Below are positions 27,680 to 35,693 of a stretch of 48,089 nucleotides of DNA, piece after piece (the stretch's first letter is position 1; each line of letters opens with the position of its first letter). The notes under the pieces are model-generated. The model did no database searches. It had not been told where the DNA came from and saw only the letters and a program-made list of their open reading frames with translations. The translations under genes and the position numbers were made by a program. Where the stretch lies: contig DRHF01000001.1 in the NCBI GenBank assembly GCA_011049715.1, positions 1-48,089 of the forward strand. Reading direction: 5' to 3'. Source of the DNA: Desulfobacterales bacterium (GTDB lineage Bacteria; Desulfobacterota; Desulfobacteria; Desulfobacterales; UBA2156).

Positions 27680-28654
27680 ATGAATCAACCCCGCCAAATC
27701 AGAATTTTGACCGGTAAGGATGTTAAAACCGCTTTACCGATGCCAAAGGCAATCGAGGTGATGAGACTGGCCTTTGGACAGCTCTCCTCGGGCAACGTCA
27801 CCATGCCCCTTCGAACTCGGGTTTCAGCTGAAAAAGGGGACATACTCCTCATGTCCGCCTGGCTTCACCAGAGTCAGGATTTGGGTGTTAAAATTGTCTC
27901 AATTTTCAAAGACAATCCAAATGTGGGTTTACCTACGGTTACCGCTTCAGTTATCGCCCTTGACCCCCAGACCGGGATGCCGAAAGCGTTAATTGAAGGT
28001 GAAAGTCTGACTGCAATTCGCACCGGAGCCACTGGCGGGCTTTCTGCTGAAATTCTGGCCCGCCATGATGCAAAAACAGTCGCCCTTTTTGGAGCGGGCG
28101 TGCAAGCCCGTGCCCAACTGGAGGGCTTGATGGCGGTCCGCGCCATCAAGCAGGTGAACCTTATCGACCTTTCTCAATCCGCTGCCGAGAAGCTGGCGAG
28201 GGAGGTGTCGACCTGGGTGAACGCCCCGCACATCCAACTCGATTTGAGGCCGGACCAGGCGGTGCGCGACGCAGATGTTGTTATCACTGCCACCACTTCT
28301 ATGACCCCTGTCTTTAACGGGGAGAATCTCAAGCCGGGCACCCATATTACCGGCGTTGGATCGTTTACGGCCCAAATGCAGGAGGTGGATGAAACCACTG
28401 TTCGCCGGGCACGGATTGTGGTCGATTCTAAAGAGGCCTGTCTATCGGAAGCCGGAGACATCATCATTCCAAATGCGACCATTGACGCCGAGTTGGGTGA
28501 AATCATCAATGGAACAAAGCCAGGCCGGCAATCAGATCATGAAATCACGTTCTTCAAAACGGTCGGGGTTGCGGCAGAAGATGCCTCGGCTGCGTCCGCA
28601 ATCCTAAGGGAAGCAGAAAAACTGGATTTGGGAACCGTTATCGCGGTCAATTGA
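27680..28654 (+). CDS. Ornithine cyclodeaminase / delta1-pyrroline-2-carboxylate reductase family protein (copy 1)
   Basis: This NAD(P)-dependent enzyme belongs to the OCD/mu-crystallin superfamily, whose members include ornithine cyclodeaminase, delta1-pyrroline-2-carboxylate reductase and other ketimine reductases. Seen: about 324 residues from ATG 27680; a GVKIVS strand with the substrate-binding Lys; EGESLTAIRTGATGGLSA; the dinucleotide loop ALFGAGVQA; and GSFTAQMQEVD. The frame is open about 100 bases upstream, but those residues look unlike the family. It is divergent from putA, and its neighbours deal with proline and hydroxyproline. A role that returns pyrroline carboxylate to proline, or ornithine to proline, would feed PutA. 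Which of these it does cannot be told from the sequence. Confidence 0.85.
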   Translation: MNQPRQIRILTGKDVKTALPMPKAIEVMRLAFGQLSSGNVTMPLRTRVSAEKGDILLMSAWLHQSQDLGVKIVSIFKDNPNVGLPTVTASVIALDPQTGMPKALIEGESLTAIRTGATGGLSAEILARHDAKTVALFGAGVQARAQLEGLMAVRAIKQVNLIDLSQSAAEKLAREVSTWVNAPHIQLDLRPDQAVRDADVVITATTSMTPVFNGENLKPGTHITGVGSFTAQMQEVDETTVRRARIVVDSKEACLSEAGDIIIPNATIDAELGEIINGTKPGRQSDHEITFFKTVGVAAEDASAASAILREAEKLDLGTVIAVN

Positions 28655-28677
28655 ACCGACGATTTTTTTCAGATGCT

Positions 28678-30108
28678 TTATTCCCAATGTTTTTCCATCT
28701 TATCCAGCTCTTTGATGATTTCAGGGGGCAGAGGCGCCGGGCTGTGATCCATAACTTTTAGTGTCTTTTCCCGGAGACGTTCCTCAAATCTTTTCGCACC
28801 CTGTTTATGCCAGTCGTCATAAATCGTGCGATCAAACAGCTCCGGATACCACACCCTGCGAAAATGCCTCATCGTATGATCTTCGTTCAGATAGTGCCCC
28901 CCTGGCCCGATGCGGTCGATAAGGTCAAGTGCCAGCGTCTCCTCGCTCACTTCAACTCCTTGCATATATTGTTTGACCATATGGAGCACTTCATCCACGA
29001 GTACCATGAAGGATGGAGAAACCACGGATCCGTGATCTATCCAACTGCCGGCGTCATGAATCAGGTTGGCGCCGCTCAGCGCTGAACTCAAACAAGAAAA
29101 CGCAACTTCCGCAGCCGCTTGAGGATCAGGAAATTTTGCATCGGTGCAACCTGCGGTTCCAAAGAAGGGCAATTCATAGCGTTGTGCCATTTGAGCCATG
29201 GCGGCAACCATCAGACTCATCTCCGGCGCACCATAGGAAAAAATTGATGTTTTCATATCCATTACGGTTGCAAAGGCCCCATATATAAAAGGGGCGCCCG
29301 GACGAATAAGTTGAACCAGCACCAACCCGCTGAGCGATTCGGCACTTCCCTGGACAATTGTACCGGCAAAGGTTGCAGGAGCAGTACTGCCGGCCTGGGG
29401 GGCAGGAAAATTGATTATCGGGATGCCTCTTTCTGCGCAAAAGATGATCTTTTCTATAGCCGGCTCGAAGTATAACAAAGGTGAAATCGGTTCTGAGTAG
29501 TGAACCAAAAAGGGCGCTTGGTGAAAAAGAGATTCTCCACCGGCGATTAAAACAGCCATTTCATATATATCCCGTGTGCCGTTCACGTCTTTACAGCAAA
29601 AAACAAACGGTTTCTCACAGCATGTCAGGACCTGCCGAGCAATCACCCGATCGGCTATCTCAGGCGGTTTATCAGCGGCCATACCAATGGTCATCACCCA
29701 ACTCAGGTTGGGGAGAGCATCGGCAATCGTTGCGGTAATCCGGCAATCGTCGCTGGTGAAGGGTCGACGCGCCTCGGTGACGGGATCAAGATACTCGATG
29801 CAATCCAGACTGGGGCCAAACCAGGATTTATCCCGCTCAAGGAAAACCGATCGGGCGCCATCTCGTCTTCCCAAAACAATCCGTGAAGGCCCTCGACGGA
29901 TCGAATCTTCAACCAGCCAGGCCGGAATTCTTACACGGTCGCCGTCCACCTGCGCACCGGCGCCATCCAGCACAGCCAGCGCCTTTGGGTGTGGAAACCG
30001 AACACCTGTGCGTTCAAGCACTTCCAGGGTTGCCGCATGGATCTGTTCCATCTGTAGATCATCAAGGACGCGGAGTGTAGGCTTAAAATTTAATTCAGGG
30101 AAATTCAT
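28678..30108 (-). CDS. MttB-family (trimethylamine methyltransferase-like) corrinoid methyltransferase, non-pyrrolysine
   Basis: This 476-residue protein belongs to the MttB superfamily, whose pyrrolysine-free members demethylate quaternary amines such as glycine betaine, proline betaine or carnitine, passing the methyl group to a corrinoid protein. Seen: VLERTGVRFPHPKALAVLDGAGAQVDGDRVRIP, the usual N-terminal pattern; GPGGHYLNEDHTMRHFR and WYPELFDRTIYDDWHKQG near the C-terminus. The frame has no internal TAG, so no pyrrolysine. I chose the ATG at 30108 because AGGAG lies about nine bases upstream; the frame is open to 30246 without support. It is co-directional with the Rossmann and kinase genes upstream. 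No corrinoid protein, activase or methyl-tetrahydrofolate transferase gene is nearby. The substrate is inferred from context as an N-methylated proline or hydroxyproline. Confidence 0.88.
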   Translation of the reverse strand: MNFPELNFKPTLRVLDDLQMEQIHAATLEVLERTGVRFPHPKALAVLDGAGAQVDGDRVRIPAWLVEDSIRRGPSRIVLGRRDGARSVFLERDKSWFGPSLDCIEYLDPVTEARRPFTSDDCRITATIADALPNLSWVMTIGMAADKPPEIADRVIARQVLTCCEKPFVFCCKDVNGTRDIYEMAVLIAGGESLFHQAPFLVHYSEPISPLLYFEPAIEKIIFCAERGIPIINFPAPQAGSTAPATFAGTIVQGSAESLSGLVLVQLIRPGAPFIYGAFATVMDMKTSIFSYGAPEMSLMVAAMAQMAQRYELPFFGTAGCTDAKFPDPQAAAEVAFSCLSSALSGANLIHDAGSWIDHGSVVSPSFMVLVDEVLHMVKQYMQGVEVSEETLALDLIDRIGPGGHYLNEDHTMRHFRRVWYPELFDRTIYDDWHKQGAKRFEERLREKTLKVMDHSPAPLPPEIIKELDKMEKHWE

Positions 30109-30175
30109 GACATGGTTCTCCTTTTCCCTCGTTGTGCGCGAGCGGTTTTTATTGGTAAAGTGAATCGTATTCATT

Positions 30176-31303
30176 TCACTTAAACTTTGCTGCGAACTCT
30201 CCAAATTTGAGGTTAATTTCGTTTGAACGGGCTTCCGATTCTTCAATCTTCATGACCTTGCATTCATAACCTACCATCTCCTTCATGATCGCCACTGATT
30301 TCTCGGCATAGTGGACGGTTCCATCGGATTCGATGCGGTCAATACCATCATAACGCTGCCCTTCTTCGTTGATACGCACCGCCTCCTCTAGGGTCAATCC
30401 TTTTGGGAGGATGACATTTCCACCATTTTTACCGACCTGGACAGGATAGCCCCCCGGCAGACCTGAAGGGCCGGGCGCATGCATAATATCGCCGGAATCG
30501 TTTGAAATGGCCAGCGTGACCCCCGCGGCGGAGGATGCCGTTAGGATTTGACCATCCCTGCCCCCTGCCCGGCGAAACCGTGTCGGAATATCTGCAAAAA
30601 TCTCGTCAATGTTCAAATGTTGGGTTACATCCTCTCCATCGACTACTGCTTTTAAAAAATAGGGCGCCCCGCCCGGCGTTCCAAACCGAGGCAGATAATG
30701 GCTGACATAATGCTGGGCAAAAAAGAAAACACTAATATCCTTCATCGGCCGTTGTAAACGATACGCAATTGAACTTCGAATGGCGGGAACCGGGTTGGCA
30801 ACATTACCGATACCGATGGTCGGCGCCAATCCTACCTTATCGAGAATCGGATTTACCGCATCCGGAAAGGCGGAGTTAACCACCTTGATATCCAATCCGG
30901 TCTGCTTGACAGCTAGCATGAGTTTATGAACAAGTGTCAAGTGCATGGGCAGCCACGGCCCAAACCGTGCAATATCCAAAGCTTCAAACACTTCTTTCGG
31001 CAGGGTGTTGATCACCCACCACGACTGGAGCGACGCCGCACTGTAGATAATTTCCGGTTTGTATTTAGCGATCGTTTCCGCTGTCTGGTCAATATTGTAA
31101 AGATCAATTTTAAGAAATTCCAGCTCAGGGTAATACCCCATTTGAGCGGCTCCGAATGCGGCAATATTTGTCTTTCGATAGCCCCAGTCCTCATTTACAT
31201 CCGCCGTAATAATTCGACGTGAACCCGGGCTTCGAACCAACATTTCCAGAACATGCCCTCCCAGATCACCGAGCCCGATCATCATGATTGTCGATCTTGC
31301 CAT
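30176..31303 (-). CDS. Undescribed NAD(P)-binding Rossmann-fold protein, possibly saccharopine dehydrogenase-like
   Basis: I do not recognise a named family with certainty. Seen: 375 residues from the ATG at 31303, seven bases after AGGAGGA; the ATG at 31309 abuts that site. The N-terminus is a dinucleotide-binding strand-loop, MMIGLGDLGGHVLEML, followed by ITADVNED (acidic residue at the end of beta-2) and IIYSAASLQSWW. A Gly/Pro-rich stretch, HAPGPSGLPGGYPVQV, comes later. The plan resembles saccharopine dehydrogenase-type oxidoreductases, in which an N-terminal Rossmann domain is joined to a catalytic domain. It lies 67 bases upstream of the MttB-like gene on the same strand, so it probably works on the same substrate or product. 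Confidence 0.7.
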   Translation of the reverse strand: MARSTIMMIGLGDLGGHVLEMLVRSPGSRRIITADVNEDWGYRKTNIAAFGAAQMGYYPELEFLKIDLYNIDQTAETIAKYKPEIIYSAASLQSWWVINTLPKEVFEALDIARFGPWLPMHLTLVHKLMLAVKQTGLDIKVVNSAFPDAVNPILDKVGLAPTIGIGNVANPVPAIRSSIAYRLQRPMKDISVFFFAQHYVSHYLPRFGTPGGAPYFLKAVVDGEDVTQHLNIDEIFADIPTRFRRAGGRDGQILTASSAAGVTLAISNDSGDIMHAPGPSGLPGGYPVQVGKNGGNVILPKGLTLEEAVRINEEGQRYDGIDRIESDGTVHYAEKSVAIMKEMVGYECKVMKIEESEARSNEINLKFGEFAAKFK

Positions 31304-31397
31304 CTTCATTCCTCCTCATTTTTTTTACCGTTCATTTCAAAACCCATTTTGAGCGATACTTTGCTATTTTGAGAAACGCATCATATGGGTGAAGCAT

Positions 31398-32432
31398 TTA
31401 AACATTATCACTCTGCCCAAGCGAATCCAGAATTTTTTCAATATTTTCCGGATTGGCAATCCGTTTGTAACGAACCTTTTTCTTTTTGTGTGCCTCTAAG
31501 AGTTGTGGCGATGTTATGCGGTCTTTGAGATCACAAAGCTTGGCTGCCCCCCATAGTATCCAGTGGAGAGAAACCAGCGGTTCTCTGATCTTGACCTTGA
31601 TCTTTAACTGGTTTGCATCCTTCCCGCTTAATCGCGCATAGGCCTCGATAAAGTTCATACGTTCCCGCTGATTTAGAATTTTTTGAGTGCACCACAGCAC
31701 TACGGGTTCAGAAAGGAAACAGCAGATATCATATGTGCAGTCATCGACATGGGGCTTTTCCCAGTCGATCAGCCTCAACCCATGTGGCGACTTGATAAAA
31801 TTGTCCAGACCCACATCGGTGTGGTTTAAGCTATCCGAAAGAAACAGATGCCGATATGCAGGGATCATCGGCTCGATTTTTTCCAATGTTTTTTCCGCCA
31901 GACTAAGGGTTTTCTTATCATGACTTTTTTTTTCTTCATAATAGATGATATCGTTTTGAACAAAACTGTAAGTGTCTTCCAGTGGATTCTTCCAGGTTAC
32001 AAACTGCATGCCAAATGGTTTTAGCGAATGAAGCCTCGCCAGCAATTCAGCAGCCATGGAGATATCTTCGAACGATAGGGATAAATGAGGCCCTTTAAAA
32101 TATTCCTGCACCATAATCCCAAAATCAAAATGCCGGCAGCTGTCGTCGAAAAAAAAGACTCTCGGAGCAATCCGATGTCCCTCTAAGAATTTTAACGTCC
32201 TATATTCATATTCGATCTGGTTGTCCAATCCGCTTTGTTGATCGATATTGATACGAAAGTTGAATTCTTTTTGATTCACCTTCACATGAAAATTAAGATT
32301 ATATGACCCGGGTGTTATCCCCAGAATTTTGATTGAATCGATGTTTGGAACCCCCAAAAGTGTCGGTGGCAACTCTCTCAGATATCGCTTGATTTTTTCT
32401 CTATGGCCCATCATCTTTTTATAGGGTAACAT
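31398..32432 (-). CDS. APH/choline kinase-fold phosphotransferase
   Basis: This 344-residue small-molecule kinase candidate has the aminoglycoside phosphotransferase fold. Seen: the catalytic-loop pattern NHTDVGLDNF (HxDxxxxN, base Asp and metal Asn), followed by LRLIDWEKPHVDD with the metal-binding Asp of the DFG-equivalent. The N-terminal lobe has a basic/aromatic start and several antiparallel strands (for example YNLNFHVKVNQKEFNFRINI). The family phosphorylates hydroxyl groups of aminoglycosides, choline, ethanolamine, sugars or amino-alcohols. It lies upstream of the Rossmann and MttB-like genes on the same strand (94-base gap), so a hydroxylated or quaternary amine is an attractive but unproven substrate. 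No resistance role is implied. Confidence 0.8.
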   Translation of the reverse strand: MLPYKKMMGHREKIKRYLRELPPTLLGVPNIDSIKILGITPGSYNLNFHVKVNQKEFNFRINIDQQSGLDNQIEYEYRTLKFLEGHRIAPRVFFFDDSCRHFDFGIMVQEYFKGPHLSLSFEDISMAAELLARLHSLKPFGMQFVTWKNPLEDTYSFVQNDIIYYEEKKSHDKKTLSLAEKTLEKIEPMIPAYRHLFLSDSLNHTDVGLDNFIKSPHGLRLIDWEKPHVDDCTYDICCFLSEPVVLWCTQKILNQRERMNFIEAYARLSGKDANQLKIKVKIREPLVSLHWILWGAAKLCDLKDRITSPQLLEAHKKKKVRYKRIANPENIEKILDSLGQSDNV

Positions 32433-32807
32433 TTTGTTTTTTAAAAGAACTATTCCTGTTTTTCACCCACGATCATCCGTTTAGCGACGAGATGGTTGAC
32501 CCCTGGTGAGAAAGGAAGTAATAAAAATTGATCTGCAGCACCACACGACGAAAATGAGGTTGGAAAAATCATTGACAACACAATGTAAAATTATTTAGTA
32601 ACCTAATTGATCAATGGTCAATTTAGTCAATTTTAAATTAGCTTCCCCGATAAATCGGGATTTCCACTTCGCTACAACCGGCTTGTTCGGGTTAGGTAGA
32701 GTTCGGTTTCAATAATCTTTCAAACAAAAGGAGGTGCTTTCAAAGGGACAAATCGATCACAGGGAAAATTTTATGAATTGAACGACTTGAAAAAAAGGAG
32801 GGATGTC
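32433..32807. promoter_or_regulatory. Intergenic control region between the kinase and the ABC binding-protein gene
   Basis: This is 375 bases without a gene. A TTGACA (32572-32577) is present without a good -10 at standard distance. Just after it come a perfect 10-base palindrome ATTGATCAAT (32606-32615) and three closely spaced TCAAT repeats (32611-32615, 32618-32622, 32627-32631), a plausible regulator-binding array. Further on, a perfect hairpin CCCGAT-AA-ATCGGG lies at 32646-32659. The region ends with AAGGAGG five bases before the ATG at 32808. Promoter and operator roles are inferred. Confidence 0.4.
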
Positions 32808-34145
32808 ATGACAGAAAACCTGAAAGAAAAAGAAATGACACGTCGTGAGTTCGTACAGACTGTCGGTGTGGCTGCAGTTGCGGCAAGTGCTTTATCTGCC
32901 GCCCTACCCAAAGATGCCCAAGCAGCCAAAACGCTAAAGATCGGTTTTATGGGGCCGTTCACCGGCCCTGCCAGCCGGACCGGTGATATGCACCGAAAGG
33001 GCGTTGAAATGGGCCTGGAAGATGCCCGGGCAGCCGGAGATATCCCAGTGAAAATCAAAGGCAAAAAACTGGATATTGAACCCGTGTGGGTGGACAGTCA
33101 ATCGAGCCCGGAAAAATCGGTTAAAGCGGTCACACAGGCCATCAATCGCGGTGTTAAACTGATGGTCACCGGGTGGCACTCATCTGTGGCCATGGCTTGT
33201 ATGGATGCCGAATCCCCTTACAAAATTGTTCATATCGGTCACGGTGGCGAATCTCAGTATATCAATTTCAAAATTAACGATGACCCTGAAAAATACAAAG
33301 GCTGGTTCAAAGGCTGGGCTTCCCCTCCGATTTACGCAGGCCTTTACGGTCCGCCCCTCCAGCATTTTATCAAAAAAGGTCTCTGGAAACCCAAGAATAT
33401 GAAGGCCGGTGTCATCGTTGAAGATACCGATTACGGACGGGGATGGGGTGAAGCCCTGATGGTGAGCCTGAGAACCGCTGGATTTGAGGTCATGCCGTTT
33501 GACGTCAATGCCATAGACCAAACCGAGTTTACGCCGCTCATTACCAAATACAAAGCCGCCAAAGTTTCGGTGATGGCCCTGACCCAGACCGGTGGTGTTG
33601 GCATGTACAACATTATCAAACAGATTCGTGCCATGGGTCTCAAAGCCCTCGTCATCGGGCACGGGCTCCAATGGACCTCTGAATGGTATGCAAACACCAA
33701 AGAGGCTTCCGACTACACCCTTTGTATGGATTCACCAGTCGCCGGCAATTCCGAGCAGCATGCATGGTTCAAGCGGTTTAATGATAAATACGGCGAGGAC
33801 CCGGCCCTCGCGGCCGCCGGGCAGCCCTATGACTACACCCGATTGACCATGAAGGTTCTCAACGATGTGGGCAGCCTCGATTTTGAAAAGCTCTGCACCC
33901 ACATCAGAGAAAAAGTGAAGTACAAAGGCGTCTGGCAATTCCTTGACTTCGCCACTTACAATGACTTCTGGACGGATTTCTCGACCCAAGCAACGCTCCA
34001 TCAACTCTCGCGAAACGATGTTCGAACCGGCAAAGTTGGCGAAGGGTTCTTCTTCCCGCTGGTTCAGATGATGGGTGGAAAGCCCAAAATTCTGTGGCCG
34101 CTCGAGCTTGCAGCAGGAGAGTTAAAAGCACCTCCGTGGGTATAG
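32808..34145 (+). CDS. ABC transporter substrate-binding protein (LivK-like, Tat-exported)
   Basis: This periplasmic binding protein belongs to the branched-chain/hydrophobic amino-acid importer class. Seen: 445 residues from ATG 32808, supported by AAGGAGG at 32796-32802; the in-frame TTG at 32778 translates through that site and is not used. The N-terminus carries a twin-arginine signal, TRREFVQTVGVAAVAASALS, ending near AQA-AKTLKIG, so the protein should be exported folded. The mature part starts KTLKIGFMGPFTGPASRTGD, typical of Peripla_BP_6 domains. It is followed by an intrinsic terminator and then the transporter genes. Ligand unknown. Context points to proline, hydroxyproline or a betaine derivative rather than leucine. 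Confidence 0.92.
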   Translation: MTENLKEKEMTRREFVQTVGVAAVAASALSAALPKDAQAAKTLKIGFMGPFTGPASRTGDMHRKGVEMGLEDARAAGDIPVKIKGKKLDIEPVWVDSQSSPEKSVKAVTQAINRGVKLMVTGWHSSVAMACMDAESPYKIVHIGHGGESQYINFKINDDPEKYKGWFKGWASPPIYAGLYGPPLQHFIKKGLWKPKNMKAGVIVEDTDYGRGWGEALMVSLRTAGFEVMPFDVNAIDQTEFTPLITKYKAAKVSVMALTQTGGVGMYNIIKQIRAMGLKALVIGHGLQWTSEWYANTKEASDYTLCMDSPVAGNSEQHAWFKRFNDKYGEDPALAAAGQPYDYTRLTMKVLNDVGSLDFEKLCTHIREKVKYKGVWQFLDFATYNDFWTDFSTQATLHQLSRNDVRTGKVGEGFFFPLVQMMGGKPKILWPLELAAGELKAPPWV

Positions 34146-34195
34146 AGGCTCCTTTCCTGATACCTATCGTTTTTCACAAAACCCCATTTCAGTAT

Positions 34196-34230
34196 CCGCA
34201 AGCTCCCTGAGGGGAGCTTGCGGAATTTTT
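34196..34230 (+). terminator. Intrinsic terminator/attenuator between binding-protein and transporter genes
   Basis: A perfect 12-base-pair stem (34196-34207 with 34212-34223, CCGCAAGCTCCC arm) closes a four-base loop and is followed by AATTTTT. It lies inside the transport operon, ten bases before livG. It would let the binding protein be made in excess over the membrane and ATPase subunits, a common arrangement for ABC importers. Confidence 0.9.
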
Positions 34231-34239
34231 CGGTGTGAA

Positions 34240-34953
34240 ATGAAATTTTTGGCAGTCGATCAAGTCATTAAATATTTCGGTGGCATCCCGGCTCTGCATG
34301 GAGTCTCTGTCAACGTGGAGAAGGGAAAAATACACGGGGTCATCGGACCCAACGGGGCCGGTAAAACAACCTTGTTCAATGTGATCAATGGTGTATATCG
34401 CCCCAATGAAGGATCGGTTATCTTTAAGGATCGGGAAATAACCGGACTCAAGCCCAATAAGATCGCATCCAGAGGAATCGGCAGGACATTCCAGGTTGCC
34501 CGGGTTTTTAATGAGATGACCCTGATGGACAACATGATGGTTCCCCTCATTCCCAAGCGGGTCTCGAAAAAGAAAGGAATGAAAAAGGCTTCGGAACTTC
34601 TCGAGATGGCCGAACTGTATCCACTCAGAGATCAGCTGGCCGTCGAAATTTCAGGAGGCCAGAAGAAGCTGTTGGAATTCATGAGAACCATGATGGCCGA
34701 TCCCGAAGTGATTCTATTGGACGAGCCGTTTGCCGGGGTCAATCCGGCACTGATCGACCGGTTGATCGATATCACTTTCGAGTTGAACCAGACCCATGGA
34801 AAGACGTTTTTATTAATCAGCCATGATATTCCATCGGTGATGAAGCTGTGCAAAAATTTAACGGTCCTATCGGCAGGTACCACCATCGCCGAAGGTGAGG
34901 CTGAAAAGATCCGTCACGATCCGGCGGTCATCGATGCATATCTGGGACACTAA
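34240..34953 (+). CDS. livG: ABC transporter ATP-binding protein (LivG-like)
   Basis: This is one of the two cytoplasmic ATPases of the importer. Seen: 237 residues with Walker A GPNGAGKTT, a Q-loop region, the signature EISGGQKKLLEF, Walker B EVILLDEPFAGV, and the LISHD switch His. The long insertion around GIGRTFQVARVFNEM is typical of LivG rather than LivF. It begins ten bases after the terminator hairpin with a weak ribosome binding site, and its stop is two bases before livF. Confidence 0.94.
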   Translation: MKFLAVDQVIKYFGGIPALHGVSVNVEKGKIHGVIGPNGAGKTTLFNVINGVYRPNEGSVIFKDREITGLKPNKIASRGIGRTFQVARVFNEMTLMDNMMVPLIPKRVSKKKGMKKASELLEMAELYPLRDQLAVEISGGQKKLLEFMRTMMADPEVILLDEPFAGVNPALIDRLIDITFELNQTHGKTFLLISHDIPSVMKLCKNLTVLSAGTTIAEGEAEKIRHDPAVIDAYLGH

Positions 34954-34955
34954 AC

Positions 34956-35666
34956 ATGACGCTTGAGATTAAAAATATTACTTCGGGCTATGTAAAAGAG
35001 GTATCCGTTCTCATGGATGTCTCGGTAATTGCCAAGAAAGCGGCACTCACCGGAATTATCGGGCCCAACGGAGCGGGCAAATCGACACTTTTAAAAACCA
35101 TTTATGGTTACCTCAAACCCCGCCAGGGCGATATTGTTCACCACGGTGAATCCATAACCGGGCTTAAACCCGACCAGATGCTGGGTCAGGGGATTGCGCA
35201 TCTGATTCAGGGTCACAGCGTGTTCCCTGCCATGACGGTGGAAGAAAACCTGGAACTGGGGGGCTGGATCATTAAAAAAGACAGCAAAAGTCTCAATGAT
35301 GCTCTGGAATCGGTTTACGACCACTATCCTGTCCTTAAAAACAAACGCCAGATGGTGGCCGGCGCTCTTTCGGGCGGTGAGCAGCGTACACTCGAAATTG
35401 CCCGCCTCACCATGACCCAACCGAGAACAATTTTGATCGATGAACCGTCGGTGGGGCTGATGCCCAAACTGGTTGACACGGTTTACGAAGAGATCGTCAA
35501 ACTCAAGGATTTGGGATACACGATTCTAATCGTGGACCAGAAAGTTCACAAGTGTTTGGATGTGGTTGACTATGTCTATGTCCTTCGTTTGGGAAAAAAC
35601 AGCCACCATGGACCCAAAGCCGATTTTGTCGATACCATAGAGGACATCATCAAAGAATGGATATGA
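34956..35666 (+). CDS. livF: ABC transporter ATP-binding protein (LivF-like)
   Basis: This is the second ATPase of the importer. Seen: 236 residues with Walker A GPNGAGKST, the HSVFPAMTVEENLELGG region typical of LivF, the signature ALSGGEQRTLEIA, and Walker B TILIDEPSVGL. The usual switch-His position reads LIVDQKVHK, with Gln in place of the normal His. This variation is common in LivF-type subunits (they usually read VEQN). It starts two bases after livG and relies on coupling. The next permease follows after 27 bases. Confidence 0.94.
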   Translation: MTLEIKNITSGYVKEVSVLMDVSVIAKKAALTGIIGPNGAGKSTLLKTIYGYLKPRQGDIVHHGESITGLKPDQMLGQGIAHLIQGHSVFPAMTVEENLELGGWIIKKDSKSLNDALESVYDHYPVLKNKRQMVAGALSGGEQRTLEIARLTMTQPRTILIDEPSVGLMPKLVDTVYEEIVKLKDLGYTILIVDQKVHKCLDVVDYVYVLRLGKNSHHGPKADFVDTIEDIIKEWI

Positions 35667-35693
35667 GATGGTGTTCAACTGGAAAATTATAAA

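Noticed and set aside
28678-30108. Possible pyrrolysine codon in the MttB homologue
   Set aside because: The frame is continuous without an internal TAG, so this is the non-pyrrolysine type.
30109-30246. Upstream extension of the MttB-like protein
   Set aside because: The residues are low-complexity and unlike the family; an AGGAG just before 30108 supports the internal ATG.
32778-32807. TTG start extending the ABC binding protein by ten residues
   Set aside because: These codons include the AAGGAGG ribosome binding site used by the ATG at 32808, and the Tat signal is normal from that ATG.
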